A stretch of 18,185 nt of DNA from Candidatus Kapaibacterium sp. (GTDB taxonomy: Bacteria > Bacteroidota > Ignavibacteria > Kapaibacteriales > UBA2268), in contig JAQIDA010000137.1 of the NCBI GenBank assembly GCA_027858275.1, forward strand, positions 1 to 18,185, in the 5' to 3' direction. The notes under the pieces are model-generated. The model had not been told where the DNA came from. It saw only the letters and a program-made list of their open reading frames with translations, and made no database searches. Each line of letters begins with the position of its first letter. The stretch's first letter is position 1. This document shows, one piece after another, positions 1-6,191 of the stretch. Position numbers and translations under genes: made by a program.

Positions 1-1
1 C

Positions 2-202
2 ATCTATATCGGATCTGAGTTTCTCAATTTCCGTGGATCCGTATGCGATTTTGGTTTCAAGACTTTCTTTGCGCTTAATATTTTTTTCAACAGTTTGGTT
101 GATTGTTCTGACACGATTCTTATGATCCAGCACTTCTTCGTTCACAGAGTTTGCTTCATTCCGCAAGGAATCTACTTCGGATTTCAGTCCGTCACGTTCT
201 TT
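2..202 (-). pseudogene. smc: Continuation of smc coiled coil after the in-frame TGA, open to the window edge
   Basis: Reading on in the smc frame past the TGA at 203-205 gives 67 more sense codons with no stop, up to base 2. The translation begins KERDGLKSEVDSLRNEA and is rich in E, K, R, N and L, as expected for the continuing SMC coiled coil. It contains no good early start codon that would make it an independent gene, and no frameshift is needed to join it. The simplest reading is one base substitution in a real smc gene (for example CGA arginine to TGA) or an error in this sequence. Alternatives are a recent nonsense mutation or stop-codon readthrough. The coordinates mark only the part inside the window. 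Confidence 0.75.
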
Positions 203-1294
203 TCAGATTGCGCTGAAGTCCTGTTCAATCAGTTCTTTTTCGGCAGTCAAAAGGACTATATCATTATCTGTTTTTTCAATATCAGAGATCAATTTCTGAA
301 TATTGCGTTCAGCTTCTTCAATTTCTCGCTTGATTCTTTCCAAAGCATATTTCAAAGACTCTGTTTTTTGCTCGTTAACGGCAATATCTTTCTTTTTTTG
401 TGCTTCTTCGGTTTTAATCCGGGTTTCTTCGGCAAGCGCGTCTCTATATTTTTCCTCGAGAGTTTGCAGCGTGAGTTTCAACTCTGCGACAGAAGCTTCG
501 TCATCAGCCAACTCTTTTTCTCGGAATACTTTTCTGTTGTTAATCTCTTCAATTTCAAGATTGATCGAGTCGGATTGATTCTTATATAAATCGTACTCGT
601 GAATCAGCAGATCAATTTCTAACTTTTTCAATTCTTCGTAGAGCTTATTATATCTTCTTGTTTTGGCAGCCTGACGCGCAAGAGTGTTGACATTCTTCCG
701 AACTTCCTCGGCAATATCTCTGACACGCACCAGATCGCTCTGCACCGAGTTTAATCTCCTTGAAGCTTCCTTTCTTCGCATCTTGTATTTTTTTACACCG
801 GCGGCCTCTTCAAACAAATGTCGTCTTTCTTCAGGTTTGCCGCTCAGAATCGCTTCTATCATTTTCAATTCGATTACAGAGTATGAATCAGCGCCCATTC
901 CGGTATCAATAAATAGATCAGTGACATCACGCAAGCGACATTTTGTATTATTAATCAAATACTTGCTCTCTCCGCTGCGATAAAGTCGCCTTGAAACAGA
1001 TACTTCATTGTATTCGGTAGGTAAAACATCATTGTTGTTCAGAAGAGTCAGAGAGACTTCCGCCATGCCGAGCGGCTTGCGTTTAGTCGTCCCGTTAAAA
1101 ATCACATTTTCCATCAAATCAGAACGCAATACGGCAGACTTCTGCTCACCAAGCGCCCAGCGAATTGCGTCAACTATATTAGTCTTGCCGCAACCGTTAG
1201 GACCGACAATAGCCGTCATCCCGCCGTTGAACTTTATAACAGTCTTCTGAGCGAAAGACTTAAATCCGATTAATTCTAATTTTGACAGATACAT
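203..1294 (-). CDS. smc: Chromosome segregation ATPase SMC, N-terminal part, ended by an in-frame TGA
   Basis: SMC is a large ABC-type ATPase that forms a dimer with ScpA/ScpB, loads on DNA and condenses and segregates the chromosome. The 363 residues before the stop hold the N-terminal ATPase head: MYLSKLELIGFKSF at the start, Walker A GPNGCGKT at 31-38, the Q-loop area near 50, SYSVIELKMIEAILSGKPE at about 137-155 and FEEAAG at 161-166. From about 170 onward it becomes a charged coiled coil rich in E, K and R. Family members are usually near 1150-1200 residues, so the hinge, second coil and C-terminal head lie beyond the left edge. The ATG at 1292-1294 gives the canonical SMC N-terminus. 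The frame ends at TGA (203-205) in mid-coil, but the same frame continues open to the window edge (separate entry). The gene follows mreD after a strong terminator, so it probably has its own promoter. Identity is near certain; whether a full protein is made is not. Confidence 0.93.
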   Translation of the reverse strand: MYLSKLELIGFKSFAQKTVIKFNGGMTAIVGPNGCGKTNIVDAIRWALGEQKSAVLRSDLMENVIFNGTTKRKPLGMAEVSLTLLNNNDVLPTEYNEVSVSRRLYRSGESKYLINNTKCRLRDVTDLFIDTGMGADSYSVIELKMIEAILSGKPEERRHLFEEAAGVKKYKMRRKEASRRLNSVQSDLVRVRDIAEEVRKNVNTLARQAAKTRRYNKLYEELKKLEIDLLIHEYDLYKNQSDSINLEIEEINNRKVFREKELADDEASVAELKLTLQTLEEKYRDALAEETRIKTEEAQKKKDIAVNEQKTESLKYALERIKREIEEAERNIQKLISDIEKTDNDIVLLTAEKELIEQDFSAI

Positions 1295-1363
1295 ATATTT
1301 TTTACTAATGTTTAATTTTCAATTATTCGATTCAAGAGAAGAATCTTGTTGTTCTTGCCTGAG

Positions 1364-1385
1364 CAAGGGAGCATGCTCCCTTGTT
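1364..1385. repeat. Perfect palindrome, copy 1 (CAAGGGAGCATGCTCCCTTG plus TT)
   Basis: Bases 1364-1383 form a perfect 20-base palindrome centred on GCATGC. The same 22 bases (the palindrome followed by TT) recur exactly at 5822-5843. Here the palindrome directly abuts the terminator hairpin in the mreD-smc gap. Two exact copies in separate non-coding gaps indicate a dispersed palindromic repeat rather than chance. Confidence 0.8.
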
Positions 1386-1428
1386 CTTAAAAACTCCCCT
1401 TCCTTTTCCAAGGAGGGGAGTTTTTAAG
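1386..1428. terminator. Bidirectional intrinsic terminator between mreD and smc
   Basis: Arms 1386-1405 and 1410-1428 pair over 19 base pairs with one bulged T and a TTCC loop. The GC core is CTCCCC/GGGGAG, flanked by AAAAA on one side and TTTTT on the other, so either strand reads as a GC stem followed by a run of U. It begins 13 bases past the mreD stop and should end mreBCD transcription before smc. The same design would also stop antisense transcription coming from smc. Confidence 0.8.
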
Positions 1429-1440
1429 ATTAAGATTCTC

Positions 1441-1974
1441 CTACAAATACCCTTTTTTCGGCATTTTCAACAACATCGGAAACACTGCGAATACTGTTGT
1501 ATAGAGGGATATTGCGATCCCGTATTTCAAGAAAAACGGCATAAACATCAACTCGCTTGATTTCACATACATGAAAAAGTAGATAGCGTTATGCACTATC
1601 GAGCTGAATAAAACTATCAGTAAAAATCGATAGCTGCCGATGATAAAATCTGTTTTCTTTTCTCTGTGAAACCAACCGGCAATTAATCCGACTACCGTTT
1701 TAGTCAATGCTCCGGTTCCGATCACAGCATCAGGAGAAAGAAAATCAAATATCAAACCTATGAAAAAACCTGCGAAAACTCCGACAAATTGCCCTTCGCG
1801 AACTGCTATCAACACGCAAAGTATAAGAGTCAAATCCGGCATCAGTCCTTCAACCGATATATAATTTATCACCGTAAGATTCGCCACGGACAGAACAATC
1901 GCCGAGACAAAATACACAATGAAGCGAATATTTCTCGCTTTATTTGTGTTTTCCGGTTTAAATTTTATTTTCAT
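1441..1974 (-). CDS. mreD: Rod shape-determining protein MreD
   Basis: MreD is an inner-membrane subunit of the elongasome. It joins MreC and MreB and is needed for rod-shaped side-wall growth. The 177-residue product is short and very hydrophobic, with about five membrane segments (near residues 17-38, 44-58, 62-79, 112-136 and 151-170), the usual MreD size and plan. The stretch GLMPDLTLILCVLIAVREG followed by GFFIGLIFDFLSP at about 68-81 resembles the MreD pattern of an inner-membrane PDL segment and a G-x-x-x-D-x-L-S-P loop. It starts at ATG 1972-1974, 57 bases after the mreC stop, and ends at TAG, 13 bases before a strong terminator. MreD sequences are poorly conserved, so the call rests on hydropathy, motif and position after mreC. 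Confidence 0.85.
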   Translation of the reverse strand: MKIKFKPENTNKARNIRFIVYFVSAIVLSVANLTVINYISVEGLMPDLTLILCVLIAVREGQFVGVFAGFFIGLIFDFLSPDAVIGTGALTKTVVGLIAGWFHREKKTDFIIGSYRFLLIVLFSSIVHNAIYFFMYVKSSELMFMPFFLKYGIAISLYTTVFAVFPMLLKMPKKGYL

Positions 1975-2031
1975 TTAATTACAAGTTATCTTTATATCGT
2001 TCAATTTCTTTTTATACTTTGAATCTGACAA

Positions 2032-2898
2032 TCAGCGTCTGCGTCTCGCTTTGCTTTGTCGGATTCTTAATTTTTCTTCCATATCACTTACAACAGCTTC
2101 TCGTTCGGGATTCGAAACGAAGTTAATAATAAAAACTAACTCAAGATTCGCGAATTCCGCAAACGGCTCAACTTCGACTCTTTGAAATATATCTCCGGGT
2201 CTTTCAAATGCGGCGCGAACAATTCCTATGGGCAATTCCGCCGGATACTTGTTGCTGTAGCTTGATGTCAAAACTGTATCGCCGATTTGAACACCATAGG
2301 ACTTAGGTATATTCTTGAGTTTAAACTTCCTGCCGCCAACCCATTCCAAAATTCCGTCAATACGGCTGTTTTGAATTTTCGCGGCAATTTTAATATCTTT
2401 ATTGACAATCAATTCTACCAAAGAATAATTGTCAGACACCCCTACTATTCGACCGATTAACCCAAGGTCATTACGTACGGCCATCCCAACTTTTATACTG
2501 TCCTGTTTGCCGCGATTCAGAGTATTGAAATTGAGAAGACCAATAGCTGATTTTCCTACAACATCCGCGCTAATATATAAATAATCTCTATGATCTTTTA
2601 ATGTCATCAGATCGCGTAACTTGTTGTTTTCAATCAAAGCTCGACGCATTTTTGTGATTTCAAATGAATTTTCCAGATTGAGTTCGCGCATAGAGCGATT
2701 TTCACTGATGAGCAAAGCGTTGTAGGGCATGAATGAACTGAATTCCTGGAGTCTGCCGACTGAACCGATAACAAATGAGCGAAATCCTCCCATTTTAGAA
2801 ATATCTCCGACAGATATCAGCGAAAGACTGATAACAATCAGAGCAGTAAAAGCGAAATACTCTTTATATCTTTCTATGAAGTCGAAAAATTTTCGCAT
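2032..2898 (-). CDS. mreC: Rod shape-determining protein MreC
   Basis: MreC is a bitopic inner-membrane protein whose periplasmic part scaffolds the elongation penicillin-binding protein and connects it to MreB. The 288-residue product has a short cytoplasmic N-terminus (MRKFFDFIERYK), one membrane helix at about 14-32, a coiled-coil stretch near 60-100 (ENRSMRELNLENSFEI...LIENNKLRDLM) and then the beta-rich MreC core. The core shows the family landmarks VVGKSAIGLLNFNTLNRGKQDSIKVGMAV (in part), GLIGRIVGVSDNYSLVELI and GDTVLTS. The tail is strongly basic (RQSKARRRR). It starts at ATG 2896-2898, 145 bases downstream of mreB, and is followed by mreD. It ends with TGA right after four arginines. 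Confidence 0.95.
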   Translation of the reverse strand: MRKFFDFIERYKEYFAFTALIVISLSLISVGDISKMGGFRSFVIGSVGRLQEFSSFMPYNALLISENRSMRELNLENSFEITKMRRALIENNKLRDLMTLKDHRDYLYISADVVGKSAIGLLNFNTLNRGKQDSIKVGMAVRNDLGLIGRIVGVSDNYSLVELIVNKDIKIAAKIQNSRIDGILEWVGGRKFKLKNIPKSYGVQIGDTVLTSSYSNKYPAELPIGIVRAAFERPGDIFQRVEVEPFAEFANLELVFIINFVSNPEREAVVSDMEEKLRIRQSKARRRR

Positions 2899-2983
2899 CT
2901 CGGAATTGGTAGACCTTGTTTTTGGGTACAGTATGAATTATTGTTGCTGTCTGAGTTGAATTCATCACTCAGTCCTGAATAAA

Positions 2984-3013
2984 AATACACGACTCAAATT
3001 CGAACCGTGTATT
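2984..3013 (-). terminator. Hairpin downstream of mreB, terminator or attenuator
   Basis: AATACACG (2984-2991) pairs with CGTGTATT (3006-3013) around a 14-base loop. Read on the minus strand the stem is followed at once by TTTATT. It lies 30 bases past the mreB stop and before mreC, so it could end or dampen read-through and leave mreB more highly expressed than mreC and mreD. The stem is short and only moderately GC-rich. Confidence 0.45.
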
Positions 3014-3043
3014 CTTTATGTTTTGTCTGTGAAAGGTCTTGCT

Positions 3044-4078
3044 TTAGTATCTTGCGCTTTTGATCAGCACTGATGAATAATCGCTGAGACTTTCAAGAAC
3101 TTTGCCTGTTCCTCTTACTACGGCTGTCAACGGATCTTCAGCCACATGAACCGGCAGGGATGTTTCTCGGCGAAGTCTCTCGTCCAAACCTTTCAACAAA
3201 GCGCCGCCGCCGGAAAGCATGATACCTCTGTCGAATATATCCGCGGCTAATTCGGGCGGTGTCTTTTCCAGCAGGGTCAAAACACTCTTAACTATCTCAT
3301 TAACTGATTCGGCAAGAGCTTCACGAATATTTTCGGAGCTGACCCGGATCATCTTTGGAATTCCGGAGATCAGATCGCGTCCTTTGACTTCCACTTCTAC
3401 TTCCTCCTCCAGAGGAACTGCTGAGCCAACCTGACATTTGATCATTTCCGCTGTTCTGTCACCAATTAAGATATTATGAATGCGTTTGAAATATTGGACT
3501 ACGTCAGCAGTCATTTCGTCACCGGCAATTCGCATTGATTCATCACTGACAATACCTGACAGAGCAATCACTGCTATTTCTGTCGTGCCGCCTCCGATAT
3601 CAACGATCATTGATCCGATAGGTTCGTGGACATTAAGACCAATTCCTATCGCGCCGGCCATAGGCTCGGCAATCAGATGGACTTCTTTAGCGCCGGCATG
3701 TTCACAAGAATCTCTGACTGCGCGTTTTTCCACTTCGGTAATACCCGAGGGTACGCATACTACAATTCTTCTGGCAGGTTGCCAACTCAAGGAAACTTTT
3801 CTGATAAACGCGCGGAGCATGCCTTCTGTGATTTCAAAATCAGCAATAGCACCGTCACGCATCGGACGTATTATTTCAATATCCCTGTGAGTTTTACCAA
3901 CCATAGCCTGTGCGTCATGCCCGATAGCAATAATATGCCTGCTCGAACTGTCAAATGCTACAATGGAAGGCTCATTGAGTACTATCCCTTTGCCCGGCAT
4001 CCAGATAAGTGTGTTTGCCGTGCCGAGATCAATCGCCACATCATTGGAAAACAATCGGAAAAATCGGAAAAAATCCAT
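3044..4078 (-). CDS. mreB: Rod shape-determining actin homologue MreB
   Basis: MreB is a bacterial actin that polymerises on the inner face of the membrane and directs peptidoglycan synthesis along the cell sides. The 344-residue length is standard. Visible actin-fold motifs are phosphate-1 DLGTANTLIW at 17-26, the VPSGITEVEKRA region at 109-120, AEPMAGAIGIGL at 137-148, phosphate-2 IVDIGGGTTEIAV at 158-170, and the adenosine motif LSGGGALLKGLDERL at 288-302. The first residues (MDFFRFFRLF) form an amphipathic, membrane-binding start like those of other MreBs. It is the first gene of mreB-mreC-mreD, with a 309-base non-coding region upstream. I see no clear ribosome-binding site before the ATG. 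Confidence 0.98.
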   Translation of the reverse strand: MDFFRFFRLFSNDVAIDLGTANTLIWMPGKGIVLNEPSIVAFDSSSRHIIAIGHDAQAMVGKTHRDIEIIRPMRDGAIADFEITEGMLRAFIRKVSLSWQPARRIVVCVPSGITEVEKRAVRDSCEHAGAKEVHLIAEPMAGAIGIGLNVHEPIGSMIVDIGGGTTEIAVIALSGIVSDESMRIAGDEMTADVVQYFKRIHNILIGDRTAEMIKCQVGSAVPLEEEVEVEVKGRDLISGIPKMIRVSSENIREALAESVNEIVKSVLTLLEKTPPELAADIFDRGIMLSGGGALLKGLDERLRRETSLPVHVAEDPLTAVVRGTGKVLESLSDYSSVLIKSARY

Positions 4079-4387
4079 GGACTATATCTAATATGTTAAT
4101 TTTCAAACTATTACAAGTACCGAACTACTAAAATAACAGATTTAGACCGAAATTAATAAAAAATTTTTGATTTAATCAAAACTAATTTCATTTTTTCCAA
4201 TTTTGACTATCTCAGAACAAGAAGATAGTATGTTCCGGACTGATTATACAGGCAATTTTAGAAGTTCAACGAATCAGTATTTTTCTGTGTATTTTCGATA
4301 GGATGTGTTGATGTTATTAGCATTCAACTAAAAATCCCTTCTCGCATACACAAAAAGAGATTTTTTATATTGTCAGCGAGGAAAACC
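4079..4387. other. Non-coding region between ugd and mreB, likely holding the mreB promoter
   Basis: This 309-base AT-rich stretch has no convincing ORF. It contains a probable ugd terminator at its right end. Toward mreB it holds a perfect palindrome with 8-base arms at 4165-4181 (TTTTGATT, one T, AATCAAAA) and a 7-base hairpin at 4206-4229 (ACTATCT/AGATAGT). On the minus strand TAGTTTTG at 4177-4184 fits the Bacteroidota -7 pattern TAnnTTTG and overlaps the palindrome, but no TTTG stands at the usual distance upstream. A promoter here is plausible but unproved. Confidence 0.4.
4330..4366 (-). terminator. Probable terminator of ugd
   Basis: AAAAATCCCTT (4330-4340) and AAGAGATTTTT (4355-4365) pair with one mismatch. 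On the minus strand the hairpin ends in a run of T and starts about 22 bases past the ugd stop. The position and shape suit a weak intrinsic terminator. Confidence 0.45.
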
Positions 4388-5728
4388 TTAATCAGGCATT
4401 ATTGTTTTTCTGCCGATACAAGTATATTCAAAACCACTTTCCTGCATCTCATCAAGATCAAAAAGATTTCTGCCGTCAAAAATGATCGGCTTGCTCAATT
4501 TGGATTTGATTTCATCAAAATCAGGTTTTCTGAACACAGTCCATTCAGTTGCGATAATCAATGCGTCAGCTCCGTCCAAGCACAATGAATGATTTTTTTC
4601 ATAACTAATTTTGTCGCCAAAGCGGAGTTTTGTGTTCTCAACAGCTTCCGGATCATAAGCCTTGACTTTTGCACCGCCTTCTAATAATCTTTCGATAATG
4701 GTGAAAGCCGGAGCTTCGCGAGTGTCATCAGTATTAGGTTTGAACGCCAATCCCCAAAGAGCGAATGTCATTCCTTTGACATTGTTATCGAAGCGTTTGA
4801 GAATAGTATTAATAAATCTGTGTCGCTGCTGATCGTTAACTTCGTGTGCTGCCGTAACGATTTTCAAAGGCAAACCTACGTCTTCGGCTGAGTGCATCAA
4901 TGCACGAACATCTTTAGGAAAGCAAGAGCCTCCGTATCCGATACCGGCAAAGAGGAATCGTTTTCCGATTCTGCTGTCTGCGCCCATACCCGCGCGAATT
5001 TTTTCAATATCCGCTCCGATAGCTTCGCAATAAGCAGACAAGTCATTCATATAAGATATCTTGACCGCAAGGAATGAATTCGATGCGTATTTTGTCAATT
5101 CTGAACTCTTTTCGTCCATTACGATAATCGGGTTGCCGCTTCTTACGAAAGGTTCGTAGATATCTCTCATAAAGTCCGCGACGTACTTGCTTGAAGTACC
5201 GATTACAACTCTTTCGGGTTTCAATGAATCTTCGACGGCAAATCCTTCGCGAAGGAATTCCGGATTAGAAACTATATCGAATTGTTCGTCGGATATATAT
5301 TCCGCAACTATATCATGTACTTTTACCGCTGTTCCGACCGGCACAGTGCTTTTATTTACAAGTATTTTGTGATCGCTGATTTTGTTGTCACGAATCATTT
5401 TCGCTATATCAGCCGCACATTCCGTTACATGATGCAAATCGGCTGAACCGTCTTCGCTCGGAGGAGTCGGAAGACATAAAAATATAATTTCACATTCTTT
5501 GACGGCTGTTTCGAGATCCGTCATGAATTTCAAACGACCTCTGTTAAAATTTCTTTCTACCAAACGAGGTAAACCCGGTTCGAAAATAGGAAGAATACCT
5601 TTTTTCAAATTGTTGATCTTCTTTTCATCTATGTCCACGCAATAAACATCATTGCCTGTTTCGGCAAAACATGTTCCGGTTACAAGACCTACATATCCGG
5701 TCCCGACTATTCCAATCTTTTTAGCCAT
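4388..5728 (-). CDS. ugd: UDP-glucose/UDP-sugar 6-dehydrogenase
   Basis: This cytosolic enzyme oxidises the C6 hydroxyl of a UDP-sugar, most often UDP-glucose to UDP-glucuronate, with two NAD+. The product feeds capsule, exopolysaccharide or LPS sugar synthesis. The 446 residues match the usual length. The NAD-binding Rossmann motif GTGYVG is at 9-14, VDIDEKK at 31-37, NKSTVPVGT at 125-133, NPEFLREG at 155-162, and the catalytic cysteine is Cys269 in GYGGSCFPKD. GLAFKPNTDDTREAP at 326-340 marks the C-terminal UDP-binding domain. The start ATG is preceded by AGGAGAG, one of the few clear ribosome-binding sites here. It stands alone, without glycosyltransferase or epimerase neighbours, so the exact substrate and pathway cannot be told. 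UDP-ManNAc dehydrogenases are related, but the motifs fit the UDP-glucose type best. Confidence 0.93.
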   Translation of the reverse strand: MAKKIGIVGTGYVGLVTGTCFAETGNDVYCVDIDEKKINNLKKGILPIFEPGLPRLVERNFNRGRLKFMTDLETAVKECEIIFLCLPTPPSEDGSADLHHVTECAADIAKMIRDNKISDHKILVNKSTVPVGTAVKVHDIVAEYISDEQFDIVSNPEFLREGFAVEDSLKPERVVIGTSSKYVADFMRDIYEPFVRSGNPIIVMDEKSSELTKYASNSFLAVKISYMNDLSAYCEAIGADIEKIRAGMGADSRIGKRFLFAGIGYGGSCFPKDVRALMHSAEDVGLPLKIVTAAHEVNDQQRHRFINTILKRFDNNVKGMTFALWGLAFKPNTDDTREAPAFTIIERLLEGGAKVKAYDPEAVENTKLRFGDKISYEKNHSLCLDGADALIIATEWTVFRKPDFDEIKSKLSKPIIFDGRNLFDLDEMQESGFEYTCIGRKTIMPD

Positions 5729-5730
5729 AA

Positions 5731-5737
5731 CTCTCCT
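5731..5737 (-). promoter_or_regulatory. Shine-Dalgarno sequence of ugd (AGGAGAG)
   Basis: On the minus strand AGGAG ends four bases before the ATG at 5726-5728. Most other starts in this window lack such a motif, so it both supports this start and hints at stronger or differently controlled translation of ugd. Confidence 0.7.
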
Positions 5738-5821
5738 GAAATTTCAATTTTTACAGTTTCTCGCTACATTGTGTTTTCACGACAAACGGTTAACTATATT
5801 GTTTGTATTAATTACTTAGGA

Positions 5822-5843
5822 CAAGGGAGCATGCTCCCTTGTT
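5822..5843. repeat. Perfect palindrome, copy 2 (CAAGGGAGCATGCTCCCTTG plus TT)
   Basis: This matches 1364-1385 over all 22 bases. Here the palindrome extends by one more pair to 5821-5842 (A/T), giving 22 perfectly symmetrical bases. It lies about 90 bases upstream of the ugd start in a gap with further palindromic elements. Confidence 0.8.
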
Positions 5844-5888
5844 GAAACATATTATCCGGAACTAATCATATATTCTTTGTATTCTATT

Positions 5889-5915
5889 GCAACATAGTGC
5901 TTTAGCGCTATGCAA
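5889..5915 (+). repeat. Structured 27-base hairpin element, copy A
   Basis: The layout is GCAA, stem arm CATAGTGC, loop TTTA, arm GCGCTATG, then CAA. The stem has eight pairs, one of them T-G. Copy B at 5936-5962 on the other strand has the same ends and loop but a different stem that still pairs. This suggests a repeat family conserved for its fold. Confidence 0.7.
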
Positions 5916-5935
5916 AGCCATGGTAACAATCATTT

Positions 5936-5962
5936 TTGCAGACAGCTAAAGCTATCCGTTGC
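5936..5962 (-). repeat. Structured 27-base hairpin element, copy B
   Basis: Read on the minus strand: GCAA, stem arm CGGATAGC, loop TTTA, arm GCTGTCTG, then CAA. Eight pairs form, two of them G-T wobbles that pair only in this orientation. The element is inverted relative to copy A, 20 bases away, so the two could also pair partly with each other. Confidence 0.7.
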
Positions 5963-5975
5963 AAATACTTGCAAC
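5958..5975. repeat. Inverted repeat GTTGCAA-ATAC-TTGCAAC
   Basis: Two perfect 7-base arms flank a four-base loop. It overlaps the end of hairpin element B and reuses its GTTGC terminus, as if two element ends met head to head. It lies 20 bases past the stop of the 63-residue membrane protein and could help end that transcript, though no clear T run follows. Confidence 0.5.
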
Positions 5976-5995
5976 AAATACATGAATAATAAGAA

Positions 5996-6187
5996 TTATA
6001 TCATATCCAACAATTTGAATGTCACTAATATCAAAACGATTAAGAAAGCTAACGATACAGCAAACTTAATAAACTTTTTAAATATAGAGAAAATTATACC
6101 GATTACCAAAATCGCAATAATAATAATCGCGTAATCCGGCAGTGAAGTCAAATATGCGTATACTTCAGACATAGTACTTTCGTTCAT
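5996..6187 (-). CDS. Small two-helix membrane protein, function unknown
   Basis: I do not recognise this 63-residue protein. After a short polar N-terminus (MNESTMSEVYAYLTSLPDY) it has a hydrophobic helix at about 20-34 (AIIIIAILVIGIIFSIF), a short basic turn KKFIK, and a second helix at about 41-60. That fits an inner-membrane hairpin with the basic turn in the cytoplasm. The ATG at 6185-6187 lies four bases past the TGA of the TonB-like gene, so the two are very likely co-transcribed and perhaps translationally coupled. This tight spacing is the main reason to accept it as real. It is the last gene of the envelope cluster. It could be a small partner of the TonB-like protein, but nothing in the sequence proves that. 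Confidence 0.65.
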   Translation of the reverse strand: MNESTMSEVYAYLTSLPDYAIIIIAILVIGIIFSIFKKFIKFAVSLAFLIVLILVTFKLLDMI

Positions 6188-6191
6188 TTTT

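Noticed and set aside
203..205. Selenocysteine or tryptophan reading of the smc TGA
   Set aside because: TGA ends other genes here at family-typical C-termini, no large gene uses TGA internally, no clear selenocysteine hairpin is visible, and neither residue is expected at this coiled-coil site.
95..589. Plus-strand ORF of 164 codons opposite smc
   Set aside because: It is a Phe/Leu-rich antisense shadow of the Glu/Lys-rich coiled coil.
4206..4239. LexA-like GAAC/GTTC pair upstream of mreB
   Set aside because: The half-sites are too far apart for known LexA boxes, and mreB is not a typical SOS target.
5729..5995. CRISPR-like array in the repeat-rich gap
   Set aside because: The elements are few, mixed in type and orientation, with no regular spacing, and no cas gene is in the window.
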